Source of the DNA: Ricinus communis
Taxonomy: Eukaryota; Streptophyta; Magnoliopsida; Malpighiales; Euphorbiaceae
Assembly (NCBI RefSeq): GCF_019578655.1
Contig: NC_063265.1
Coordinates: forward strand, 6,420,501 to 6,484,500
Length of the DNA: 64,000 bases
Direction: 5' to 3'
In this document: one piece after another, positions 34,797 to 48,304 of the stretch
Numbering within the stretch: the stretch's first letter is position 1
Layout: every line of letters begins with the position of its first letter
Program-made: the position numbers and the translations under genes
Notes under the pieces: generated by a model
The model's input: the letters and a program-made list of their open reading frames with translations, nothing else
What the model was told of the DNA's origin: nothing
Database searches by the model: none

Positions 34797-35092
34797 CAAA
34801 AAGCAAAAAATAAAATAAAACAAAGAAAGTACGTACGTAGGCAATCTGTATCGACCAAATCACTAATTAGATAGGGAGTACATTCCTTAATGATTTGTTA
34901 ACTTTCTTTACACAAGATTAATTTAGTGATACTACATTTCTTATACATATATATATTTTTTATATTTTAAAGCCCATTACAAGTCCTAACCATGACTTGC
35001 CAATGCGTACGAATACGGCTTATAACATCACACAGGTCCCTATCCGTCCAGACAAAGAGCAACAGAAGTACGTAGCTATAATATATATATAT
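34797..35092. other. 3' flank of the bHLH gene
   Basis: Short AT-rich stretch between the hairpin and the minus-strand bHLH stop codon. It is a probable bHLH 3' UTR with no other feature. Confidence 0.4.
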
Positions 35093-35593
35093 CTAGTTTT
35101 TATGGAATGGATCATGACCCATGGTCTCTTCCCCTTGGAAAAAAGAATCTGGCAACTGTAATGATGAAACTGAAGGCTGCATTCCAGCTACAAAGTTGGC
35201 GTCCAAATATGAAGGTGGCTGTTGAGGAAGGGGATTGGCAGAATTAGGAGGAAGGTAGAGATTATTGTAAGGGTCATCTTCCATAAAATTCATTAAATTA
35301 TGAAGCAGTATCTGGGTTTTCAAGAACTTCACGTAGTTAATAGCTTCCTCTAGCATTGAAACTGTATCCATCTTACTCCCACCTGGAACCAAACTTTGCA
35401 GGATCTTGAAACGATCACTGATGCGATGCCTCCTTTCTCTAGCAGCCACACTTTGCGGGTCAGTTGAAAGCTTCACTCCATTGTTGGTTCCTCTCTTGCT
35501 ACCTTGCTTTTTCTTTTCTTTGCCACTGATTGGAAATGAAGAAGAAGAAGAAGACCCAGAAGAGCTAGGGTTTGTGGTAGAAAAGTAGTCCAT
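35093..35593 (-). CDS. ROX: ROX/LAX1-like bHLH transcription factor
   Basis: This is a single-exon gene for a 166-residue nuclear transcription factor. An N-terminal Ser run (residues 10-20) and a Lys-rich patch precede the bHLH domain at about residues 43-96. The basic region is [15 protein letters not shown], then helix 1 ([12 protein letters not shown]), loop (SKMDTVS) and helix 2 ([16 protein letters not shown]). The basic region lacks the canonical His and Glu E-box contacts (Gln and Ala instead), as in the HEC/IND/LAX group. The sequence around the domain, [20 protein letters not shown], is characteristic of rice LAX PANICLE1 and Arabidopsis ROX (bHLH140), which promote axillary meristem formation. 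The C-terminal third is Pro- and Asn-rich and unstructured. Orthology to ROX is a family-level inference. Confidence 0.88.
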   Translation of the reverse strand: MDYFSTTNPSSSGSSSSSSFPISGKEKKKQGSKRGTNNGVKLSTDPQSVAARERRHRISDRFKILQSLVPGGSKMDTVSMLEEAINYVKFLKTQILLHNLMNFMEDDPYNNLYLPPNSANPLPQQPPSYLDANFVAGMQPSVSSLQLPDSFFQGEETMGHDPFHKN

Positions 35594-35680
35594 AAGAAAA
35601 AAGACTGATGATCAAACTTAGTAAGAAAGAAACTTTTAAATTGAATATTTTGGTATGGGTCGTTGTTGAGGCAAGGAGAG

Positions 35681-35688
35681 TTTATATA
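35681..35688 (-). promoter_or_regulatory. TATA box of the bHLH gene
   Basis: On the minus strand this reads as part of TATATAAA, about 90 bp upstream of the bHLH start codon. That leaves a plausible short 5' leader. Confidence 0.55.
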
Positions 35689-35699
35689 GAAGTAGAAGA

Positions 35700-38600
35700 A
35701 CATCAAAACATGTTTATATTGCAGACTTGCAGTACGTCAATTTGAAATGTGTAAAGGGATGTGTCTTCACATGAGTCAGCTAATCTTAGGCGCAGGATAC
35801 GGGTGTCTAAATAGTAGGGGCCTAGCCCACGTAAAGGTATGTTTATGTGTGTTTGCTTTGCTTTTCCCTTTTTTTTTTTTCATTTAGTGCCTTGTTTGCT
35901 CAAACTTTTGTAGATACTTCTCCATGAATATATATGACCCACAAAAGGGACCCCTCCTACTCACAAATTATAAGAACCAATGCAAATAACTATATCATAA
36001 AGAGAATAGAGAATAGAGAATAGAGAAGGGTGAATAGGGGTAGTTTGGCTGGTGTTTCTGTGTCCTTTAGCGGCTGGCTAACAGTAGAGGGTTTTAGTCT
36101 AATGTTCTTAGTTCATTTTTATGTTGATGTTAATTTTGATTTGGAGAACATAGATGGAGGAGAATGGAATGCCTCATTCATCTTTATGCCTAAGTTTTAT
36201 TCGGCTTAAAGCCAAAAAAACGGCAGCAAATTCAAAGCTTTAAATTCTTTTATCATAAGATTTGATACCAAAAGATAGTACATTCAAAAAGTTAAATTTG
36301 CAAGTGCTTCTTTAAGAGTAGTTTAAATAATCTAACATGAAAGTCACAGTAAGGTAGATTTAATTATTCACTTGTACATAGACATATCATTTAGCATTTC
36401 AACATGAAAGATTAAGGTTACTTTTTCTTTTTTAACAACCAGTATGATAGACCTGGTTACTTTGTCTTCTGGGATTGATCAGTTCAGCTATGAAGAGAAC
36501 AAAAGAAAGAAAAAAGAAAGGAAGAAAGAGGTTTAGGTAGGGAATGGGAGTGGGAGGGGGGGTCCTGCCTCTGAAATCGAAGTGGATGTGTCATAGTTGC
36601 AGGTGAGTCTAAATCCAAGGACTAATATCGTTTGCCGGGGCTTTTTTTGTTTTTTAAGCGTACGATTGGTGACATTTTCTTTCCTTAGGTTACACACTGT
36701 TCGCTGAAAGAGTAACTGTTCATGTTCCCTTGATTAGGCAAAGAAAAAAGGAGGTTTTAAGGTCTTATCAGCTCTTCTTTTAGTGTATTTTTTTGGGCAA
36801 AGTAACCATTATGTTACTACTGCTTAGATTAGATTCAAGCTGAGATCCTTCTCAAAAGCATCATTGGGATCCCACGAATGGCCACTTAAAATACTAATGT
36901 ATATTCCCTTTTTTTAAAAATCGAATCTCCTACCAATTTTTATACATTTAATACGTATACGCAAGCAAACTTCATTTCTACATTTACATTTATACAGTTC
37001 ATAGATATCAGAACTTGGCTTTAATTGGACCATCTGAATTAATTTGCTTAAAAAAATTGATTTGGGATAAGTCGTGTTACTCAAATATCAGTAAAAAAAA
37101 AAAAAAAACAAGTTCTCATTTCTTTTACATAGCAACTAGTCCCAATATCATAGCTGAATTGCGGAGGAGTATTCCTTTAGTTGCATGCTTACCAAATGCG
37201 TAAAATCTTACCTACAAAATGTGCATATATACGGTATTACACTTTAGTATTAAATAATTAGTATATATTTTAATTATTTAAAATTTATATATATATATAT
37301 ATATATATTAATTTTATCTATTAATTTAATATATAAATTAAAATAATACACTAAAATTAAATATAATTTTTTTATCAAATAAACGATAGCATTGGCGTCG
37401 ATTTATGCAACTATAATAATAATAATAATAAGATATTATTATTATTATAAAATAGAGTTTTTCACTTTGCATTGTTGTTTGCCTTAATAGTAAATTTATA
37501 ATTTTGTCTTGAATATAGATCAATTAAATTATCTTGTAAATAAGAGAAATGTACTATTAAAATAAAAGATGCGCCGGCCAACGTTGGAAATGTCATCTAT
37601 TATAATATCTTAATTAGGAGTTATACCTTTTGAATACAAAAATAATTATCTTATATCCATTTTTCCAATTATACAAATAGAGTTATCATTTACATTTCAA
37701 CATTGTCCTTATAACTTGTCCCAGATACCGGATTTCTTATATTAATTAATATTTTTTAATAATTAATAATTTAAAAAAAAAACATATCATCACTTAGATT
37801 ATTTTAATTTTAATTTTATAATCTTACATTATTATAACATAATTCATATAATAAATTATTATAATACCACTAAGGTGGTACTGGTAACCTAGTAATTGGA
37901 AGCACTGTATGATAGTAAAAGGATAAATAACTAATAAATTGTTATAACATCATACATTCATATTATAGTAATATTAAGGGTGGTAGTATAGTGATTATAA
38001 AAGCGCTTTTGGGTTTGAATTCAAATTATAAAGTGATTATTAAATTTCTTTTATTTAATTATAAAGTTGATGCTACTGTATCAGACTCAAATTCTATCTT
38101 AACTAATTATAACATTATAAATATTTTTAAAAGAGCAATACTATATTCACACTCAGTAAGAATTACTACCTCAATCGCCTGCCCTCAAGATATTCTCATA
38201 CTTACATTTTCAAATATAAGTAATGATTACCAAACTTCAAGTTTCAGTTTTATTCTCCATTTGAAGAACAAGAAACCACATGAGGACAATTCACTTGCAA
38301 TTATTACTACGAAATGGTGAAATTGATGGATCAAGAAACTCGTGATTATCGAAACTTCAACGCAGAGCTGAACCCACATAATTTTTCTTTTCTTTTTTTC
38401 ATTTTAAATAAAAGCCCAAAGATTTTGTGAAATATAGACAAGAAGGCAAATGCGCATGTGGCTCCGGCTTTTACGTGAAGGGAGTGGGTAGAGTAGGAGA
38501 AGAAAAGCAAATAAATAAATAAATAAAAACCAAGTATTATTATTGTTCTTATAAATAATAATTATTGTTGTTACTTGTAGAACTAAAATTACCCTCCTTT

Positions 38601-41600
38601 AGTTTTACCTGTGTGCAGTGATCAGAAGCTCTCTTTCTTTCTCCCTGCTGTCAAAAACACACATCAGTCAGAAAAAAAAAAAAAAAAAAGAGAACTTGCA
38701 GTGATGTATATATGACACTGAAGGATGAAATGATTACTAAAAATGAGATAAAATAATGATAATAATAAAAAAGGAAGTATTATGAGTAGCTTTTGACTTG
38801 ACTAGTTAACAAAACCATATCAAAAGAAGATAAAACTATAACAAGTCTCTACAGTAGCAGTGTGGAAGCTGGGTGCTGGGACAGGAGTAGGTAACCTTAT
38901 ACGTTGCCCATTTGACGTAAAGACATAAATAATTTCAGACCAGGTTTCAGGTCCCACCAAATAGGGTACTTAATAATATATTAGGTTTTATGTTGTGGAG
39001 GGAAACATGGGCTACCAACAAAGGTTTATGTGTTAAGTCAAGTTCATGTCCACTGCCTATATATAAACTTTGTCTTATTATTACTATCATCTGCTCTTTT
39101 CTTTTACCTTCGTTTGTGTGTGGTGGTGCATGTACACTTGGTGGCTTTGGTGGTTGCAGTTCTTGAGCAGCAGTAAAGATTCGTGAGTTTTTATTTCTCT
39201 TTTCCCCTTCTTATGTGTTTTGCCTCAATGTGAAAGAAATTGTCGGCTATCCAACTATATAAGAGTTCGATTGACAAAACCTAGTTACATGAGCTAGTTG
39301 GACAGCACTCATATAAGTGGCTTTGCTACCATAGAAAAAATTCGATAAATATGACCATAGAGTAAGTTCTGGAGGATTAATTATTAAATAATTTATGTTA
39401 CATTTAATATCAAGTCTAGCAAGTAATTCTTTTAATTTTTAATTTCAGAACTATATATTTATATTAATCTTATTTTTAATTTTTAATAAAATTATCTGCC
39501 AAATTTAGCGATGTATGAACTTTAATGACAACAAAAATAAATTAAGTTAATATTAAAGTGATTGCCTCATGTCGTTATTAAAATAACATTGTTTAAGAAC
39601 ATATTTTTTTAAAATTTTCTTTTCTAATTTTTATGCTTAAACAGTAATATTTTAGTGATAAAAGTACCGGCTCAATTTATTTTATTTTATTTGAGTTTAT
39701 ATCATATTAACAAATTTGTGTTAATAATTTTATTGAAGATTAAAAGTAAAATTAATATTAAAATATAATGTCGAAATTAAAAATTTAAAAATTACATGCT
39801 AAATTTAATAACAAATATAAAATACATAATTCTTTTTTGCAATTGAACCAATTTTGAATGTATATACAGAGCCTACGAAATTGTAAATTTAATTTCGTTA
39901 AAGGAAATTAATTGATCAAGTATACAAAGTTTACTTTATACCATTTGATCTCTTAGTTTGAAAATGTACATTTAATTAGTATAAAAAACTTAATATGAGG
40001 TGTGAAAACAAGTAATTGCTAATATGCTTTAATTAAATAGAATAACAAATTATAGGTGCAAATCATTTAATATACAACATGATTACTAAACAAAAGCTAA
40101 ATGAGGCTAAATATAATATTCGAAATTGAACCTAAAATATATGCATCTAAATTGGTCCGTGTATCAATAATTAATGAAATTAAAGACAGTTTATGTTACA
40201 GAAAGATAGTTAATGATTGAATCAAAGATGAAGATAAGTACTTAAAATAATTAATATTATCCACAAAATTTAGGGATCTCAGAATGATAGCTCAGATCGT
40301 TAATGGGTTTGGTTTCATATTTCTTGGTAGGAGGAAAAGTTGGACATAATGAAGATATCTTTTTTTCTTTCTGAAGGAGACATAATGAAGATTTTAAAGA
40401 AGAGCTTTTGGTCCAATTTTATTGAAAATGAGAATTTGGACCTATAAAAGAATGGGAAAAGTCCTCTACCAAAATAGTCACTTTATTTGCAACCAGTGAT
40501 GTAAAGTAATCACAGCATAACTTCAGGCCCGCAATTTCTCCCTAGTTTCCTTAAACACTTCTAATTAATTAAACTGAAATCAAAAGAAAATGATGAAGGG
40601 TGAATTTTCCTTTTAAACTTGTTTTAAAGGATTAATTAGCTCTAATTTTCAACTTTCCCAGTAAATTAGAGGAAATTCTATTTATGGCACAATTATTATT
40701 GATAAAACATGGTTCACATTTTAAAACTTAATAGCTGTGACATCCTTTTGAAGCTTTGATTTCTTCTCCCTGCTTTATTCCATTTTCCAGACAAATTTTC
40801 AAATTGTGAGGGACACTGGATCATATTTGACACTATCTGTTTTAAATTGTACGCTTTCTCTTCTTTCTAGTCTCCAGTATTTACATACTGAGTTGGTTTA
40901 AAAATAATTTATGAGAAATTTAATCTCAAAGCTCAGTTAAATCAATCTTAAGGCAAACATTAAAAGTAATCTAAATAACAGAGGACAGATTCATGCTGCT
41001 TTGAGTCCATGCATGTTTGGTTGAACTTTAACTTTGTAATATTAAGCACTAATATGGTGATTAATGACGAACCGACGTACAATGTAGATTTACAGACACA
41101 ATAACAAGCTGCTTGACGGTTCAAGTTTAGTATTGAATCTATTGATACTTGTTAAAAACATTTTTCTTACAAAATAAAGAATGAAACTCTTTTTAAAGAA
41201 TTATGTAAGTTTTCATATGTTATAATTTTTATGTAAAATGAATTAAGATTTTATAATTTTTTAAAAAATAAATATATTAAAATATTAAAAATAACTATTG
41301 ATTACAGGATTCTAAAGTTCACCTATATGATTATATGTACTCTGCGTTTCTACTTTTAAAGTAACTTCATCTATGCCTTCACCGACTCTTTATGTGGGTA
41401 AATGTGGAGCGAACCCAAACTCAATCCATGACAAAATTGGTCCAACATCAGTGACCAATGTGGTCTAATAATTCACATTTCTAGCCAAGCCAAGCCAAGC
41501 CCATCCTACACAAAACCTCAATTAGCAAGAACCCAATATAAGAAAGTGATAAGTGATCGAATTTCACTGCATATTAATCAAAGAACAATTGAGAATGGCG

Positions 41601-41640
41601 CACCACTGCATCTCCTATTGGCTGTCTGAAACCCTCCATG
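35700..41640. other. Long intergenic region between the bHLH and PEBP genes
   Basis: About 6 kb without a supportable gene. It likely holds upstream control DNA of the bHLH gene (35.7-37 kb). It has (TA)n near 37290-37310, poly(A/T) tracts, and a promoter-like CT-rich stretch with TATATAAA at about 39060 and a leader up to 39190 that leads into no open frame I can recognise. The open stretch at 37991-38320 is AT-rich and does not look like protein. Confidence 0.5.
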
Positions 41641-41646
41641 ATGCTC

Positions 41647-41723
41647 CACGTGTTCATCCACGCGTCACGTTCTTCTACTTCATGCACCTTCTTTGGACAG
41701 CACGAAGCTTCTCTGCCCACGTG
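41647..41723. promoter_or_regulatory. Two G-box (CACGTG) elements upstream of the PEBP gene
   Basis: CACGTG occurs at 41647-41652 and 41718-41723, with CACGCGTCACG between them. ACGT-core boxes bind bZIP/bHLH factors, and pairs of them often act as ABA- or light-responsive elements. The response here is an inference from motif and position only. Confidence 0.5.
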
Positions 41724-41760
41724 TCAACGCATATCTACGTAGGGAACAGCTTTTCTACCC

Positions 41761-41768
41761 TATATATA
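41761..41768 (+). promoter_or_regulatory. TATA box of the PEBP gene
   Basis: TATATATA lies about 93 bp upstream of the PEBP ATG and just downstream of the two G-boxes. Confidence 0.6.
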
Positions 41769-41853
41769 ATCGCATACAACCTTTGGTTAGCACCCGACAT
41801 AGAACTAAGACATAATTTCATCATATCCACTCAACAGAACTACTTTTGTGGCA

Positions 41854-42572
41854 ATGGCAGGTGAGTTCAGGTTGGTTTCACCTGAAATAGACCAAGAAGG
41901 AAAGCTGCCAAGGAAGTATACAGATGAAGGTCAAGGAGCACGCAGGAATTTATCTCCACCATTGGAATGGTATAATGTGCCTGAAGGAACCAAGAGCCTG
42001 GCCTTGGTGGTTCAGGACATTGATGCACCTGACCCTGGCGGTCCTATTGTTCCATGGACCGTTTGGGTTGTGGTTAATATACCACCCACAATTAATAGGC
42101 TTCCTGAAGGGTTTTCAGGTAAAGAAGAGAAAGTTGGTGATGAATATGCAGGGATCAGGGAAGGTAATAATGACCTGAAAGTTCCTGGCTGGCGTGGACC
42201 TAAGCTTCCCAGTCATGGCCATCGGTTTGAGTTCAAGCTCTTTGCTTTGGACGATGAAATCGAGCTTGGAAACAGGGTAAGTGCATATTTATGTATATGG
42301 ACTCGTGGTGTGGAAGCTGACATATAGTTTATTAGGATTGTCCAATTCGTATGCATGTGTGGTCTTTATTATAAATATATATGCTATACTAGAGTAGAAA
42401 AGTTACCATTTGGGCTACGCCTGTGATAATTACCAATAACGGCAGTTTGTGAATCACAAATTGATGGAGATTGGGTTGTAATATTGATGGAATGCAGGTG
42501 ACCAAAGAGAGGCTGCTGGAGGAAATCCAAGGGCATGTGCTGGGAGAAGCAGTCCTGATAGCCAAGTTCTGA
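41854..42572 (+). CDS. PEBP-family protein, YbhB/Raf-kinase-inhibitor-like type
   Basis: Two exons, 41854-42276 and 42498-42572, are joined by a 221-nt GT-AG intron (AGG|GTAAGT ... TGCAG|GTG) and give a 165-residue protein. The ATG at 41854 is preferred because the frame just upstream opens only with GTG. The fold is that of phosphatidylethanolamine-binding proteins: LVVQDIDAPDPGG (ligand-site DxDxP-like segment), PWTVWVVVNIP, then GWRGPKLPSHGHRFEFKLFALD, the GxHxYxFxLxALD signature. This is the bacterial-like YbhB subgroup, not the FT/TFL1 flowering group, so a flowering role should not be assumed. The closest named relative I recall is Arabidopsis At5g01300. Biochemical function is unknown. 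The second exon encodes the C-terminal helix (VTKERLLEEIQGHVLGEA). Confidence 0.88.
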
Positions 42573-45500
42573 AGAGTTAATTAACGTTTGGTTCAAGTGG
42601 AAATATGAATACATTTCTTCTGGCTTTTCAATGTAAATTGCAGTCTTCAGATGTGGCATTAATGACTCGACGTTATCATTTTCTGATAAATTTCATTTGT
42701 GCTGATGGGAATGGAGCGTAGTCCAGAGTTATTCTGCAAATGTTTATGAATTTTGATAAGAGTTTAACTAACGGGTAACTGATTTTATCGAATTAGACAA
42801 AAAAATTTATGGAATTTGGCTGCGGTTAGAAATCTTTTTTGCTCAAAACCAATAAAAGCCCTTTGAAAATGTCTAAATTTGGTCCGAGAACCCTTCTTTT
42901 ATCCGAGTATCTTCACACGTAAATTTCTTGATTTGGCTATTGTTCTTGAGGGTTATATTCTAGACTACTGACGTGTGAAGACAGTACTGGCGAACTATGA
43001 AACCTTCACAATCTGTAAGGTCGAACATTGATCTATCCATTAATTTGGACTGGCGGAGTGCAGCGGGTACGTTTTATGGGGATCGTACAAAATTCAGTCT
43101 CGTATTTTATTCAGGAAGCTGATCTTTTGACGATTTTGTGATTTAGCTTAAACTTTTTGACATGAATATGAAGGGCTAATTTTTTGACAGTAGTTTTCTT
43201 TTGGACATGTTTAATAATTTGCATGCGTTGGTTTTTAGTTGAAATAACTTTTATAGAACTTATAAAATTTTATTTATAAATTTGGTTTATAAACAGAAAT
43301 TTAATTGACATTAGTAAAAATTTATAAAATTTATTTAAATATAAATTTAGAATCTATATGTGAATGAAAATTAAGTTATACTTTTATTTTTATATTTAAA
43401 TATATGTAAAATTGATAAAAATTAATTTGTAAGTTTACATGCTTAAATTAGTGTAAAATTGTTAAAAGTTAATTTATATTTATAGATTTAAATTAATGTG
43501 AAATTGACTATTTTTAAATCTTTTTAGCTGTATAATTATTACTAAAATATTTTTCTTAATTTTATTTTATTATTTTATTCTTTATTTTTTACAAAAATAA
43601 TTATTATATTAAATTTATTAATATTCTAACTAAATTTTTTATTTAATATTAATGAACTATAGTTCATAATTTGCTGATTTAGTTTAAATAATTCTATGAT
43701 TATTTAGTTTAAAATAAATAACTATATACTTTTTTTTAACTTTAATGACAATTAATTTTTGTGGTCGGTGAATCAATGATCAAAGAGCGATAGACTATCC
43801 AATTAATATTTTGATTAAAATGATAATTTACTAAATTAATATAATAATATAATTTTAAAATTTATGTACTTTCATATATATAAAATTTTAATTTAGTTTA
43901 TAAAAATATACAACTAATTGGTTTTTTATAATTCAGCAAAGATTAAATTTTATAAATTATTCAGTATTTATGATTGAAATATTAAATTTTACAAATCATT
44001 TAAATTTTATAAATTATTATTTTTTTTAAAATATCATTCAGTTTTTTATAACTAGTTTACTAAAAGTGAATATAATTTACAAAAGAAATTAAAAACTGTC
44101 ATAGTTTTTATAAATTTATATGTTACTATAAATATTAAATTTATAAAATTAATTATTGTTTATAAATATAATTTGTGAAAAAATTTTAAAAGAATTGTTA
44201 ATTAGCAATATATTTTACATTTATGAAAAATATCGTAATTTTTGTAAATCTTTTAGTTTTTTAATAGATTATTGAATTTTATAAAAGTAATAATCTTTTA
44301 ATAACATTATTCATATCTCTCAACTAGTATTATTTATTAAAAAATTAATATAATTAATAAAAAATTATAAGGACGGTTGTTAATACTTTTTATATATTAG
44401 TCAAATTTTTTATAAAATAATAAATTTTATAAAAATAATCATTTTCTCATTATATTATTTCACAACTAATAATACTTGATATGGTGCAAATAAAATATAG
44501 AGCATCCAACGGGTAGCCGGTCATCTTTGTTCATAAAATTTAAGCAAGTTAATGATTAATAATATTTTAAACAAAGTAATATAATTCTATCTTAAACAAA
44601 ATCACCATAGAAAGCTCTAATTTTTAGTTTTTTCTTTAGACTAGTTTTTAAAGATTAGCTATCTCTTATATAATTTTTATAAAGTTTAAAAAAAATTAAA
44701 ATGAGAATGATTTTATAATTTTGTATTTTTGATATTAATAAATATCGATAGTTTTGAAAAATTGATAAAGATTAGAGAACTTAAGATTGATTTTATAGCA
44801 GTTAAATTTTAGTTGAAATTTAATTTTTAAAATTATTAACTATGTTAGTGAAACTAAATAATATAAATATTAAAATATAAAAAATTTATATGACCTCTTA
44901 TATCAAAAGATTAAATTACATAACTAATTTTTATACCTTTTTTTTATATTATAATCTATACTGAAGTTTGTCTCTCTAATTTTATCGTTTAAACTGATAT
45001 TTCTAAATTCTAAGCTATTGCTCTTTATAGAGTTATTTATATAGAAAAAGACTAAAATTTGACCAAAATTTAAACTTAAAATTTAATTATATAAAAAGAT
45101 TAAAAAATCAAAAGCTGCGGTAATAATTGTAATTGCCTAAATTCGGCTGGATTAGTTAATTTGTAAGGCAAATTATCGATTGAAATGGTTAGTCTAAACC
45201 TAATTAGCAATCAACCTTTTAAAGCTATGTAAATAATGTTGTTCCTTTCCTTCTTGTTTTCCATTTAATATTAAATAAAAGCTATTGTTTAGGCCGAAGA
45301 GCAAATTGGCCTCTAAATAATTTTTGGGCACAAAAACACACAAAACTTATCTTTATTGTTATTTTGCGCCCCTCACTGATATGTATAAGCTGATGTGGCA
45401 ACTATATATAATAATAAGAAAAAAGGAATTTAGCGGAACCTAACATCCATAGAAGAAATATAAAAAATAAAAATAATTTCATCATCAAGTTAAACTTCAA

Positions 45501-47264
45501 AAGCACCAAAACACGAAGAACCAGAAAATCACTGCAAAATGGCCAAGAATTTCAAATGAAAGGCTCAAAATCCTTAAAAAGTAAAAGAGAAAATCAATGA
45601 GAAGTATAACGAAGCTGGAATTTGAAGCAAAGAAACCAAAAAAAAGGTACAGAATCAAAAGTGCACATAAAAACTATGTTTGGTGTAAATCTTTAAAAAA
45701 TTCATTTCATTTAAAAAAAAGACACGAGAGATGAGATAAAATAGAAATGATAAAGTTGAAAGAGATATTTTAGTGTTATGAAATGTATTGATTCATTAAT
45801 GTAGAATTTATTTAGAAATTCTACCTGTTTTATTATAATTTAGTTTAACTATAATCAATTCCATATAAATTTAATTTAATATAGAATAATAAATTAACTT
45901 TCACTTCATTTAAAGCATATAAACTTTAGATTTAAAAATAAATTTCATAAAATTTATGAATTTCAACAAAACACTATGTAAACTTCAATTGATTATTTAT
46001 TACAAGTAATCAAGAATGCAAAAATTGTATTAAGAAATAGTGTTTTAGCTCCAATAACTTGAAAGAAATTGATAAGTCATCTCGAAGAAAAAAGAGACTA
46101 AATTTCAAAATCAAGCAAAACAATAAAGTTTAACAAATTTATATCTCTTAAAAAAAAGATCAAAACCACAACCTTGGAGATTTCAAGCTTTCTATTCTTC
46201 ACAATGAATCAATTTTGAATTATTTCCAACAACAACTAATTTTTGGAAAATCAGCTGCTACTTTGGTTATTCTTTCAACAAAAAAACAATATTTCCAAGT
46301 AACAATAGTCAAACATTAGTTATTCTCTTTACAAGAAAAACGATTGTAGAGTATGTGAGTGAAACAAAGCCATTTGGAAAAAGTAAGGATCGCGTCGATT
46401 GTAGATGAGTCTGAAAAAAGTAAGGATCGCGTCGATTGTAGATGAGTCAACTTTTTTTATGATGTTGAATAAGATTGTGTTTCATTATTGTCGATGAAGA
46501 AAAATAAAAAGATAGAGATAATTAACTTTATTCATATGAATTTATTTAATTGTATATTTAAATTTCTGTTGTGTTTGTTAATTTTTTATTAACTTTTTTA
46601 ATCTAATTGGGTTAAAGAACTTAATATTTGATTGAGGTTATCGTTGTTTTGATAGTTTTACAATTTTTTGAAGGGAAAGTAAAAGGAAGAAGAAAGGGGA
46701 GAGAGGTAGAGAGAAAAAGAAAAAGAGATGGATAAAAACAATATAGGAAAAGGATGAGATGTGCACACCACGTTGTTTAAGAAAATGATGTTAGAATTTA
46801 AACATTTTTATGTTACATCTAGGTTATTATATTACATTTTTTTTTATAAATTTTATATATTTTTGTGCTCAAAATAGTTTATGAATCAATAAGTTTCTCC
46901 GCCTAAATATTAAGGGTGAAAAGACACCCTTTTCCTAAATAGTACAACCATTTTAAAAAAAGTTAATGATAAAAAATAAAATTAAAATTGCGCCTTAAGT
47001 CTCATAATTTATTGGTATTTAGAGCTCTTCACCAATTCATGAATGCTAACTACATTATTTTCACTATCTTTAAAATATCACAACAGTCTCTAAATTTTAA
47101 TTTATAATAATATTTGTAAACTTGAAGTGCGATTTCATAAAAATCTCTTTTACCTTTTTTTACTTAAAAAATCATCAGATTGACTATGTGGTATATGTCA
47201 CATATTAAAAGATTTAATTTTTGGCTTTTATTAAATATATACCAAGTTATCAAATGGTTAAAAA
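42573..47264. other. AT-rich intergenic region
   Basis: No gene is recognised. 43850-44480 contains loosely repeated 'TTTATAAATTATT' and 'TTACAAA...GAAA' phrases that faintly recall the satellite at the right edge of the window. A perfect 31-bp direct duplication (46381-46411 and 46419-46449, beginning AAGTAAGGATCGCGTCGATT) stands out because of its CG content. Confidence 0.5.
46381..46449. repeat. Perfect 31-bp direct duplication
   Basis: 46381-46411 and 46419-46449 are identical (starting AAGTAAGGATCGCG and ending GTAGATGAGTC), with a 7-bp spacer. Confidence 0.95.
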
Positions 47265-47273
47265 TAAAGAAAA

Positions 47274-48058
47274 GGCAAAAGGTATAGATAACTCCTTAAA
47301 CTCTTAGCTGAGTATCAATTAAGTCTTTTACTTTAAATTGGAACACTTAAACCCTTAAACTAAATAATATGAACAATTAAATCCTTTTATAGAACTTCAT
47401 TACTATTCTTATAAACTATTTGGACAAAAGGCACGAATAATCCTCTAAATTTTATCAAATCTAAATTAACCTTTCAACTTTAAGTTGAAATAATTAGACT
47501 CTTAAACTAAATAATACTTAATAATTAAGTCCCTATATGCAACTCCATTATTATTATAGTTAACTATTTTTATTGATAAACGATCCACATAAAATGGCAA
47601 CAATAGCATAAAAACACATAGATTATAAATTATATTTTCTTATATTTCTCTTAAATAATACAAAAGTTAAAATGATTATTTCAATAAAAAGGATAAAACC
47701 TACATTTTCACACCTAGATTATATCTTAATTCTTTCAATTTTCATATTTAGGTTTTATCTTTTTGTTTTCAAATAATTATTTTAATTTTTACATTATTTT
47801 TTATTTTATATTATTTTTTAAAAATATAAAAAAATATTATTTATAATTTAGGTGTCTTTATGCTATTGGTTACCATTAGGAGGTTATCCGTACCTTTTAC
47901 CAAAACAGTTTTACCAAAACAGTTAACGGTAACAAGGTTGCATAAAAAAGCTTAATTGTTCCGCATCATTTAATTTAAAGACTTAATTGTTCTAACTTAC
48001 AATTTAAGGATTTAATTGAAATTTAGCCCAAAATCTAAGGATTATTCGTACCTTTTCC
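47274..48058. mobile_element. MULE-derived MITE (785 bp) with perfect 9-bp target duplication
   Basis: The left end reads GGCAAAAGGTATAGATAACT and the right end, inverted, GGAAAAGGTACGAATAATCC. The element is flanked by identical 9-mers TAAAGAAAA (47265-47273 and 48059-48067). A 9-bp duplication and GG-starting ends point to the Mutator superfamily. An internal second copy of the end motif begins near 47413 (GGACAAAAGGCACGAATAAT). There is no coding capacity. It ends about 250 bp before the CWC22 start codon, so it may supply promoter or 5' UTR sequence. Confidence 0.82.
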
Positions 48059-48304
48059 TAAAGAAAATAAAAATACATTATTTTCTCGCATCAAAGAAGG
48101 AAGACAGGAGTGGTGCGACCCTTGATCCGATTGGCGTTAGGGTTTATCTTCTCACATTACTTTCATTTTCCAATTTTGATTGCTGGCGCCAGTACTTCAA
48201 TTCGAATTGCTAGGGTTTATTAAATCTTCCTTTATTCAATTTATGTTTCCTTCCTTTCTATTCTGTTTTTAAATCTTAGCGACTTCTGTTTCTGAAAACA
48301 ATCA

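Noticed and set aside
37991..38320. 109-residue forward frame
   Set aside because: AT-driven codon content (Ile, Asn, Lys, Ser) with no recognisable domain.
41854..42572. FT/TFL1-type florigen gene
   Set aside because: The protein has the YbhB-type signature and a two-exon structure. It does not show the FT/TFL1 sequence features or four-exon layout.
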